A stretch of 64,000 bases of DNA. Source: Sansalvadorimonas sp965221135 (GTDB taxonomy: Bacteria > Pseudomonadota > Gammaproteobacteria > Pseudomonadales > Endozoicomonadaceae). Positions 56,666-64,000 of this stretch are shown here, in pieces (within the stretch, counting starts at the first letter, position 1; each line of letters begins with the position of its first letter). Under the pieces are notes generated by a model. The model was not told the DNA's origin, searched no databases, and saw only the letters and a list, made by a program, of their open reading frames with translations. Made by a program: the position numbers and the translations under genes. The DNA is taken from assembly GCA_965221135.1 (NCBI GenBank), contig CBDCRZ010000003.1, positions 248,001 through 312,000 on the forward strand, read 5' to 3'.

Positions 56666-59600
56666 TCACACAGGCTTGTTCGCTATGGAGTTGTTTATTA
56701 TCTGCCGCTGAGTCTGATTAGCACGAGCCTGCTCCCAGGCCGCAGAGTAGGTTTTTACCAGAGATAACGCATCATGCTGATTTCTCAGCATCTGCTGTAT
56801 GCCCTGCAGTAAATCTTCCAGCACATAAATATTTTCAACAGTGAGTGGTTGCAGGGGCCAGTCTTTACAAATACGTTGAGACAGACTCTTCAAAAGGTCT
56901 GTGTGCACTATTTTTTTCAGGGGTTGGTTGTGCCAGCGCATTTGAGCAAGGCGTTGCTCAACAGCATCCTGATAGGCAGCGCCATCCCAGTGAATGGGCA
57001 GGGGCTGCCCGGTCTGTAACGCATAGCTGATATCTGTGAGTGGGTCTTTGGTCTCAAGCAGTTCATTTTTGGGCAGTTCAGTATGAGACACCAGTTCGAC
57101 CCGGGTTTGGAGCAGACGGTTCAGGCTCTCAAGAGAGATGTATCCTGAAGCTGCATCCAGAAGATTATAACGGCGTAAGATTGGCCCGCTGATAACTCGT
57201 TTAAACAGGATGATAACCGGCTGTACGCTGTTGGCATAAAGCTGCCCCAGCCGACCGTTGTTGCTGCCCAGAGTGATACTGAAGCACTGGGCAAAATCAG
57301 CCAGTGTTGTACGACCCTGCTCCAGTGGCAGGTTGTCGAGGTTAACGGTGAAGCGCAACACCCGGGTAAAGGCTTTGGTGATATGCAGAGCTGCCCGCAG
57401 CCAGCGGGATGAGGTGTACGACAGAGCCAGGGCCAGTATCGGAGAGATTGCACCGCTGGCATTCATCGACACTGTACCGGTCAAATTTGCATCCAGGTTG
57501 GGCTTGATCCTGAGGTCGACCAGTTGCCCGAGAGCACTGCGCTGGAGTTTGTTGTGGGTGAATATATTGACCAGTTCGTTGGCGGCATTATCAAACTTTA
57601 CATCCAGGTGGCGACTGTTGAAGCGGTTATTAATCTGCAGACTTTTTTCGTCTTTATGAACCGAAGCACCACCTTCTTTTAATAGAGCCGTACCGTTGAG
57701 ATCACCGTTCACCTCAAGCTGCCCGGCATCCATATCGACTGATGCCTGAAGGCTTGCCTGTGTACTGGTTGCTGTTGCTAAAACCCCAAAGACTTCGGCG
57801 TCGGTATTTACGGCTGCACCTAGCTGATCCTCTGTTTCCCTCAGGTGAAATGCAAGGTGGCTAATGGAGCTGCTGGTATGGAGTCTGTTCTCATTGGTAC
57901 AGACCGAGGCTTTCGCACGGGAGAGGGCTGACCGTACTTTTAAGGGCGCGAAAGGTTCTTCCTGCCCGGTATTGGGGTCGGTCTTTTTGCCTTTCAGGCC
58001 AGCACTGGCATCGATATCGCCACTTGCTATAACACCCTGTGCGAGTTTTGACTGACCATTCTGGGTGTAGGTGAGTTCAATACCATGCAGAGCCGCCGGT
58101 TTATGCAGCTCCATCGAGAAGGGCAGGGCGCTGGTGTTATCTGTTTTCAGATGATCGACGGCAATGGTTTCTACCAGTGCGCTGACCTTGGAAGAATCTG
58201 TCGTACTGGCTGCGCTGACATCTAAATTCTCAAGGTGAGCGCCTGCGATGACTGCGCCTCTAGGGAGTGCGGCAGCAGCGTTACGAGCAGTGATCCGGAC
58301 GGACTTGTCATGGTTTGCTGTGAGCTGGGCTGCCAGTTCTGCTTTTTTTGTATGGAGTTCCAGCTCCTGTTGTAACACTTCGGTGTCTGCTGACACCTCG
58401 TCGTTCAGTTGATCAAGCTGCTCCAATAGAGGCTGAAATGCCTCCTGACGGTTTTGGGGCAGATTCTGGACGACAGCTTCCAGCTTCTCTTTGGTATCGG
58501 GGGAGGTTAAAGCCTGTGGAGCAACTTCCACCCTGGTTTTCCATGAGCTTTTATGAACGTACATGCGGGTATCAATAGGGCGGGCGGTATACTTTGGCTC
58601 ATCTGTTCCTTCATATAAGACATCGCCCGGCAGACGTTCAGGAGGACGGGTTGTGATCGAGAGTTCTGGATAGGTCATGGAACAATCACCGCTGATCTTC
58701 ACCGATTTTGGCAGCCAGCGCTGGTCGGCACTGACATTCGACATTTGAAGTTTTGTGAGATTAACGTTGGTTTGGATGGTGTTCTTGGATTTTTCAGTAC
58801 CATTCCTGCTGGTCAGGACCAGCCCTTCACCCTGCATATGACCGGTGACTTCACCCTCGGGAAGCTCCAGCTCCATTTTGGAGGTGGAGAGTTTGCCGTG
58901 CTGGAAGCCTTTGCCTGCCTTGATCAGTATTTTTGCCAGCGGTGATTGCGTGGTGAGTACACCTTTGAAAGTAGGCAGGGTCGGAGCGTCATTTTTATCG
59001 AGTGGTCTGTGGATTTCGCTGGCACCTGGAAGGGTGACAGTGATCTCGCTTGTGCTTTGACCGGCACTCATTGCAATTCCTGTGGTGTCGAGACGGTTGG
59101 CGGGTATTTGCCAGGACTGCACCGGGCGACTCATTTGGTCTATGAACTGTTGTTGATCATTGAGACTGGCAGGTACGGACTTAAAGGAAGAGCTCAGTTG
59201 CATGTTCACAAGGTGCTGGGTGTCGACAGTGGCTGCAATACTCTGACCGGTCAGGCCGCTGGAAACAGGCGTTCCCTCGAAGGTGGCTTTTTCAATATCG
59301 ACATCCACCTTCAGGTGGTGGTTAGTCAAATCGTGGGGAGGCGTTATGCTGATTTTGCAGCCCTGTGCCTGAGCTTTGCTGGCAGGTAACCAGCCTTTCA
59401 TCTTTTGGGCATGAAGTGTGTCACAGTGAACCTCTGTGATGACTTGTTTATTGGCATCAGGGGCGACAATAATCGCAACATCAGACCCCTGAACCACACC
59501 GCCGATAAAGCGGTTTTGATTGGTGACCTTGTCAGGCTCTGTGCCTATGTCAAAGTGCTGAATGTCGGCTTTGTTGATGGCGATAGTGGTGGTCATGTTC

Positions 59601-61420
59601 GCACTGTCAAAGCATCCTTGAATGTTGTTAACGGTGCCTGTTGCTTCAAGGCCTGCGTCCAAAGCACCAGTGACTTTCTCAACTTCAAAGTCGACAGTGA
59701 CCTTGTTCTGGGCGCTGCCTTCAGGGTGCCGGGTTATTAATACCAGACCATTGTTCAGCTTTGCAGGACCATGAAGATCAAAAGGCAGGCGCAGTGAACT
59801 CTGAGGGATCAGAAGTTCTCCCTCAACGTCCTGAAAAGCAATAGCGATGGACGATTCCTGTTTTGCAGATTGAGCTACGGTTGGTTCAGCTTTCACCAGC
59901 GCAAGAGGTACACCATCCGGATTGAAGGCTTGTGAAGGTTGCACCGGCTCAGCAACTACACGGCTGTCGGTGACCAGAGCCAGACCTTTCACTGTGCCCT
60001 GGGTCAGGCCAATATCACCCTGCACATCGGCCTTAAGCTCAGGGCAGAACAGGCGGGTGCCACTCTCTCGTTTTTGTACCAGTAAGTGATCTGCCTGCAG
60101 TCGTGTAGTAGAACTGCCCTGTGTCGTGTAAGGGAAGGTCAGCTTGAGATTTTCCAAATGCTGCTCAGACATAAACGGCGCAAGTTCGCTGATTTTACCT
60201 GAGACGTCCAGGTTGCGGGCAGTCGTGGCCATTTGCAAAGGGTTGCCTTGAGCATCTGCTTCGGGGAAGCGGTCAAAATCCAGGTCCAGATGATGAATCT
60301 GCAGTTCACCGCCTGTGCCAGGGTGCTCTGGTGTGTGGACACTGCAGCGACCTTGATGAATAGATATCTGACACTGGCTGGGGGTTAACAGGCCACCCAG
60401 ATTTTTATAATTCCACAGCAGGCGCCCCAGATTTGTATAGAGTGAACCACTGTTGAGAATTGCCTCCAGCAGTTGTGTATTCGGGAAGACCATTGACAGG
60501 TCGACACTGGAGAGCGAAATACCCACTTCCAGCAGGGGGTGTGAAGAAACAATGGCTTTACCAGAGAGGTCGGCTTCTATTTTCAGGTGAGTCTGTTCTG
60601 CTTCACGTTCTTCTGTATGGGATTGCAATACACCCTGTGCATCTTTCTCCCAGACGGTGACGGTTTCCATCTCTCCTTTGCGCACCAATAGCACCCGATG
60701 CACATTCACAGCGACATCCTCCATGGAGGTATTAGAAAAGGGCAATTGCAGCTGTTTCAGGTTGAAGGTTTGGGGCTGCGAAGGTTCACCTGAGCGGCTT
60801 TGTTTATAGACAGCAGACAGCACACCAATCAGACGGTTAAAGCTGCTGAGATTGGTCAGTAGCCAGCTGCTGACTTTGTATATTGCGCCCCATGTCGTTT
60901 TCTCTTTTTTGGGTTCAGGGGCCGGAGCCACATGCCGCTCGGCTGTGGACTTACGGCTGAACCAGTTATAGGGGTTCAGTGAGTGAAGTAATGATTTAGC
61001 CTCGCTTGGAGCAACCAGTCGTTCCTGAAGTAACTTGTCATCAACCAGCCAGGCGTCAGGGATGTTTTCTGATACTGGATCTTGCTCTAGTACTTGAGCT
61101 GGCGGGAGAGGACGGAGTTGAAGCTTGTCGCGCAGGCTGACTTCCCGGCCATCCATACGGTGCAGCAGGGCACGCATACGTGCTTCGGCTTCCTGATTGA
61201 GCAGGCCGGTCTTTCCTGCTTTTCCTGTGCTTTCACTGGGCATGGCTGAAGAGGCAATCTTTCCGCCAAGGTGTTGAACAGGAGTATCGAGTTTAAGCGG
61301 CGGTGTTTTCTCAGGCTGGTCAGCAGATTGTGCAGGCGTTGCCTCAACCGGGCCAAGAGGCTGGAGGGGCTGGGTAGAGCCACCTGATGGGCGGTGTCCG
61401 TCGGAACCTACAGTTGACAT
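56666..61420 (-). CDS. Very large unrecognised protein, beta-rich repetitive body
   Basis: A 1,584-residue protein from the ATG at 61420 (MSTVGSDGHRPSGG), chosen because AGGA lies 9 bases upstream. The first ~180 residues are Pro/Gln-rich and polar, with no signal peptide. From ~200 to ~1,400 the sequence repeats beta-type phrases such as LKADVQGDIGLTQGTVKGLA, VDVDIEKATFEGTPVSSGLT, VSMNASGAISPILALALS and LTGQSIAATVDTQHLVNM. This pattern of amphipathic strands and VxGxI steps recalls AsmA/TamB-like groove proteins that carry lipids. A coiled segment lies near ~1,000-1,050 (LEQLDQLNDEVSADTEVLQQ), and the C-terminal ~150 residues are helical. The resemblance is of style only. It has no operon partners. 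Confidence 0.6.
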   Translation of the reverse strand: MSTVGSDGHRPSGGSTQPLQPLGPVEATPAQSADQPEKTPPLKLDTPVQHLGGKIASSAMPSESTGKAGKTGLLNQEAEARMRALLHRMDGREVSLRDKLQLRPLPPAQVLEQDPVSENIPDAWLVDDKLLQERLVAPSEAKSLLHSLNPYNWFSRKSTAERHVAPAPEPKKEKTTWGAIYKVSSWLLTNLSSFNRLIGVLSAVYKQSRSGEPSQPQTFNLKQLQLPFSNTSMEDVAVNVHRVLLVRKGEMETVTVWEKDAQGVLQSHTEEREAEQTHLKIEADLSGKAIVSSHPLLEVGISLSSVDLSMVFPNTQLLEAILNSGSLYTNLGRLLWNYKNLGGLLTPSQCQISIHQGRCSVHTPEHPGTGGELQIHHLDLDFDRFPEADAQGNPLQMATTARNLDVSGKISELAPFMSEQHLENLKLTFPYTTQGSSTTRLQADHLLVQKRESGTRLFCPELKADVQGDIGLTQGTVKGLALVTDSRVVAEPVQPSQAFNPDGVPLALVKAEPTVAQSAKQESSIAIAFQDVEGELLIPQSSLRLPFDLHGPAKLNNGLVLITRHPEGSAQNKVTVDFEVEKVTGALDAGLEATGTVNNIQGCFDSANMTTTIAINKADIQHFDIGTEPDKVTNQNRFIGGVVQGSDVAIIVAPDANKQVITEVHCDTLHAQKMKGWLPASKAQAQGCKISITPPHDLTNHHLKVDVDIEKATFEGTPVSSGLTGQSIAATVDTQHLVNMQLSSSFKSVPASLNDQQQFIDQMSRPVQSWQIPANRLDTTGIAMSAGQSTSEITVTLPGASEIHRPLDKNDAPTLPTFKGVLTTQSPLAKILIKAGKGFQHGKLSTSKMELELPEGEVTGHMQGEGLVLTSRNGTEKSKNTIQTNVNLTKLQMSNVSADQRWLPKSVKISGDCSMTYPELSITTRPPERLPGDVLYEGTDEPKYTARPIDTRMYVHKSSWKTRVEVAPQALTSPDTKEKLEAVVQNLPQNRQEAFQPLLEQLDQLNDEVSADTEVLQQELELHTKKAELAAQLTANHDKSVRITARNAAAALPRGAVIAGAHLENLDVSAASTTDSSKVSALVETIAVDHLKTDNTSALPFSMELHKPAALHGIELTYTQNGQSKLAQGVIASGDIDASAGLKGKKTDPNTGQEEPFAPLKVRSALSRAKASVCTNENRLHTSSSISHLAFHLRETEDQLGAAVNTDAEVFGVLATATSTQASLQASVDMDAGQLEVNGDLNGTALLKEGGASVHKDEKSLQINNRFNSRHLDVKFDNAANELVNIFTHNKLQRSALGQLVDLRIKPNLDANLTGTVSMNASGAISPILALALSYTSSRWLRAALHITKAFTRVLRFTVNLDNLPLEQGRTTLADFAQCFSITLGSNNGRLGQLYANSVQPVIILFKRVISGPILRRYNLLDAASGYISLESLNRLLQTRVELVSHTELPKNELLETKDPLTDISYALQTGQPLPIHWDGAAYQDAVEQRLAQMRWHNQPLKKIVHTDLLKSLSQRICKDWPLQPLTVENIYVLEDLLQGIQQMLRNQHDALSLVKTYSAAWEQARANQTQRQIINNSIANKPV

Positions 61421-61644
61421 GATCTGGCATCCTGCCTGAAAGATATGAACCTTATCTCTCAAGTTTAGGGTGGTGCTCGGGTTGAGGGGGTGGATCGGAA
61501 GATTATTAACTGACTGTTTTTAAAAGAATTTGTTATTACAGTTTGGTGGACAGTCAGAGTGATGACGGACTATAAATGGAGCAGCTCATTTAAAATGTCC
61601 AAGTGTGGGTTGCCCATACTGCTTGAGCGAGCGAGTGTGAGAGT

Positions 61645-61681
61645 AAAGCTGCTGAAATCTGCAATAGATCAGCAGCTTTTT
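61645..61681 (-). terminator. Hairpin between lon and the giant gene
   Basis: AAAGCTGCTGA (61645-61655) and TCAGCAGCTTT (61669-61679) pair perfectly across 13 nt. T-runs are short on the minus strand and T5 on the plus. It lies ~40 bp past the lon stop. Confidence 0.65.
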
Positions 61682-61718
61682 AATGGCCCGCGTTTGAGTC
61701 CATTCTCGGCATCAGCGT

Positions 61719-64000
61719 TTAAAACAGATGCTTCTCAACATCAGCAAAGGTGGTGGCGAAGTAGGCTGTCATACCTTCCTTGATGTAATCCGGCAGTTCA
61801 TCGAAGTCCCTGCGGTTGGCTTCAGGCAGAATCACGGTTTTGATCTTACTGCGCCGCGCTGAAATCACCTTCTCCCGGATACCACCGACTGGCAGAACAT
61901 GGCCGGTCAGGGTCAGTTCACCAGTCATCGCCAAAGGCTTGGGTTTGCGGCCTTTCGCCAGGCTGAGCAGGGCGCTGGCCATGGTGACACCCGCACTGGG
62001 GCCATCTTTCGGCGTTGCACCTTCGGGAACATGCAGGTGGATAAAGGACTTATCAAAGAAATCTTCTTTGGCACCAAACTTCTTCAGATTGCTCATTATG
62101 TAGCTGTAGGAGATCTCCGCAGACTCGCGCATGGTCTCCCCCAGGCGGCCTGTCAGGCGGAAGCCAGGGCGCAGAGTGTGCACACGGGAGGCTTCCACTG
62201 GCAGTGTGGCGCCACCCATAGACGTCCACGCCAGACCGGTGATTACACCCACACCCTGCAGAACCTTTTCCTGAGTGAAGTAAGGCTGACCGAGGTAGTC
62301 GATCAGGTCTTTGATGCCGATTTTGATCTTCATGTCGCGGTTTTCAAGGATCCTCAACACCGCCTTGCGAATAATGCGGGCCAGCAGTTTCTCCAGATGA
62401 CGAACACCGGATTCACGGGCATAGCCTTCTACCAGCGTACGCAGGGTGGCATCGCTGATCTTGAGCTGAGTCTTGTTAAGACCGGCCTTTTTCAGCTGCT
62501 TGGGCCAAAGGTGGTTTTTGGCAATGGCCACCTTTTCCTGAGTGATATAACCCGACAGGCGCAGAGTATCCATACGGTCCAGCAGTGGGCCGGGAATGGT
62601 ATCCAGCTGGTTGGCGGTACAGATAAACAACACCTTGGACAGATCAATGCGCATATCCAGGTAGTGGTCGAGGAACTCACTGTTCTGCGCCGGGTCGAGC
62701 ACTTCCAGCAGGGCGGAGGCAGGGTCACCCCGGAAGGAGGCGCCAATCTTGTCGATTTCATCCAGCATGATCACCGGATTGGAGACGTCTACTTCCTTAA
62801 GTGCCTGAACCAGCTTGCCGGGCAGGGCTCCAATGTAGGTACGACGGTGACCTTTAATCTCGGCTTCATCGCGCATGCCACCGAGGCTAAAGCGGTAGAA
62901 CTTACGTTCCAATGCATTGGCAACGGACTGGCCAATCGAGGTTTTACCGACACCAGGAGGACCAACCAGCAACAGGATCGAACCGGCGACTTCCTGCTTG
63001 TAGGCACCCACAGCCAGGAACTCGATGATGCGGTCTTTCACATCATCCAGACCGTCATGGTCTTTGTTGAGTATCTTGCGGGCATTTTTCAGGTCGAGGT
63101 TGTCATCGGAGACCACGCCCCAGGGTACAGACGTGGCCCAGTCGAGGTAGTTACGGGTCACGCTGAATTCTGGTGAGCCAATCTCCAGCATGGAGAACTT
63201 GTTGAGTTCTTCATCAATTTTTTTGCGGGCCGCTGGTGGAATCTCACGCTTCTTGAGGCGGCGGTGGAACTCTTCCATTTCCGCAGTTTTGTCATCTTTG
63301 GCAATGCCCAGCTCTTTCTGGATAACCTTCAGCTGCTCTTTGAGGAAAAATTCCCGCTGGTGCTTGCTGATTTTGTGGTTCACTTCCTCACTGATCTGAC
63401 TTTGCAGCTTGGCGACTTCCTGCTCTTTACGGATCAGCACCAGCACTTTTTCCATACGGCGCTGGATGGAGATGGTTTCCAAAACCTCCTGCAGCTCAGG
63501 CCCGGGAGCGGTGGTGATTGCAGCAGCAAAGTCGGCCAGTGGCGAAGGTTCACGGGGGCTGAAGCGGTTCAGGTAGTTCTTCAGCTCTTCGCTATACAGG
63601 GGGTTGAGCGGCAGAAGCTCTTTGATGGCGTTTATCAAGGCCATGGCATAGGCCTTGAGAGTATCTTCGTCTTCGCTCTGGTCTTCCGGGTATTCAACCT
63701 GTACAAGGAATGGGGGGCGACGCCGCAACCAGTTCACAATCTTAAAGCGTTGGATGCCGAGGGCGATAAATTGAATCTGATCGTCCACTTCAACAATATT
63801 GTGGATCTTCACCGCACAGCCGATTTCGGGGAACTCTTCGGGTTCAGCAACATCGCCTTTAAAGTCGCTGATAAACGAAAGCCCTAAAACTTTATCTTCT
63901 GTCTGGGTGACACGCTTGAGGGTTTCTTCCCAGGGCTTGGCACCAAATACCAGGGGTTGCACCTGAGCCGGAAAGAACGGCCGGTTGGTGGCCGGTATCA
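61719..64000 (-). CDS. lon: ATP-dependent Lon-type protease (5' end beyond window)
   Basis: At least 760 residues are present, and the frame is open to the right edge (IPATNRPFFPAQVQPLVFGA), so the true start lies outside. The N-terminal substrate domain and coiled region (HKISKHQREFFLKEQLKVIQ) precede the AAA+ domain with Walker A GPPGVGKTSIGQ and Walker B VIMLDEIDKIG. The C-terminal peptidase has the catalytic Ser in PKDGPSAGVTMASALLSL and Lys in GGIREKVISARRSKI. The sequence style (PNRPFFPAQVQP) is that of the second, AsrA-like Lon of pseudomonads rather than the housekeeping Lon; this is from memory. It degrades misfolded and regulatory proteins in the cytoplasm. Confidence 0.94.
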   Translation of the reverse strand, partial: IPATNRPFFPAQVQPLVFGAKPWEETLKRVTQTEDKVLGLSFISDFKGDVAEPEEFPEIGCAVKIHNIVEVDDQIQFIALGIQRFKIVNWLRRRPPFLVQVEYPEDQSEDEDTLKAYAMALINAIKELLPLNPLYSEELKNYLNRFSPREPSPLADFAAAITTAPGPELQEVLETISIQRRMEKVLVLIRKEQEVAKLQSQISEEVNHKISKHQREFFLKEQLKVIQKELGIAKDDKTAEMEEFHRRLKKREIPPAARKKIDEELNKFSMLEIGSPEFSVTRNYLDWATSVPWGVVSDDNLDLKNARKILNKDHDGLDDVKDRIIEFLAVGAYKQEVAGSILLLVGPPGVGKTSIGQSVANALERKFYRFSLGGMRDEAEIKGHRRTYIGALPGKLVQALKEVDVSNPVIMLDEIDKIGASFRGDPASALLEVLDPAQNSEFLDHYLDMRIDLSKVLFICTANQLDTIPGPLLDRMDTLRLSGYITQEKVAIAKNHLWPKQLKKAGLNKTQLKISDATLRTLVEGYARESGVRHLEKLLARIIRKAVLRILENRDMKIKIGIKDLIDYLGQPYFTQEKVLQGVGVITGLAWTSMGGATLPVEASRVHTLRPGFRLTGRLGETMRESAEISYSYIMSNLKKFGAKEDFFDKSFIHLHVPEGATPKDGPSAGVTMASALLSLAKGRKPKPLAMTGELTLTGHVLPVGGIREKVISARRSKIKTVILPEANRRDFDELPDYIKEGMTAYFATTFADVEKHLF

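Noticed and set aside
61559..61783. 74-codon plus-strand frame between the giant gene and lon
   Set aside because: Runs through the terminator hairpin into lon; no coding character.
61899..63176. 425-codon open frame antisense to lon
   Set aside because: Shadow frame; composition is the usual artefact of the complementary strand.

Overview
The window looks like chromosomal DNA of a marine, host-associated gammaproteobacterium, most likely an Endozoicomonas-type member of the Oceanospirillales. This is inferred from two things. One is the Pseudomonas/Oceanospirillales gene order aspS / yebC-ruvCAB-ybgC-tolQRAB-pal-cpoB / tRNA-Lys / nadA. The other is that this backbone is interrupted by large, unfamiliar, often secreted or eukaryote-facing proteins. 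No database search was possible, so the genus is a guess.

Layout. 0-6.7 kb: a membrane-anchored cold-shock-domain protein, an HU/IHF-type DNA-binding protein and an RND efflux pair. 6.9-12.6 kb: accessory genes, namely a repeat-bearing protein with a G10 tract, a secreted M60-type (mucinase-like) metalloprotease, a small membrane protein and an OprD-type porin. 13.0-15.2 kb: a broken FmdB zinc-ribbon gene followed by aspS. 15.3-25.6 kb: an apparent insertion between aspS and yebC, carrying a secreted coiled-coil/proline-rich protein, two tandem secreted paralogues with conserved PPxY motifs, and a Pho-box-controlled pstSCAB operon. 25.8-35.6 kb: the housekeeping run yebC-ruvCAB-lipoprotein-ybgC-tolQRAB-pal-cpoB. 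35.8-36.1 kb: three identical tRNA-Lys genes with a 118-bp period.

36-48.4 kb: an unknown multi-pass membrane protein, nadA, and a NYN-domain gene. These are followed by a tandem segmental duplication holding two ~1,055-residue FAD monooxygenases whose FAD domain resembles MICAL, the actin-oxidising eukaryotic enzyme. The duplication joint is visible as a truncated NYN copy fused to a fragment of the convergent downstream gene. A nearly palindromic 163-bp element closes the block. 48.9-56.1 kb: deaD, psuG beside a decayed psuK, ppnN, an unknown helical protein and riboflavin synthase. 56.1-64 kb: a remnant solute-binding-protein gene, a 1,584-residue unknown protein and a Lon-type protease running off the window edge.

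Functional picture. Envelope integrity (Tol-Pal, RND pump, porin, lipoproteins), DNA repair (RuvABC), NAD and riboflavin synthesis, phosphate uptake and nucleoside salvage form the conserved core. The accessory genes look like a host-interaction repertoire: a glycoprotein protease, PPxY proteins, proline-rich and helical-repeat proteins, and MICAL-like oxidases. Gene decay (fmdB, psuK, the NYN copy, the solute-binding protein) together with tandem duplications indicates a genome in active remodelling.
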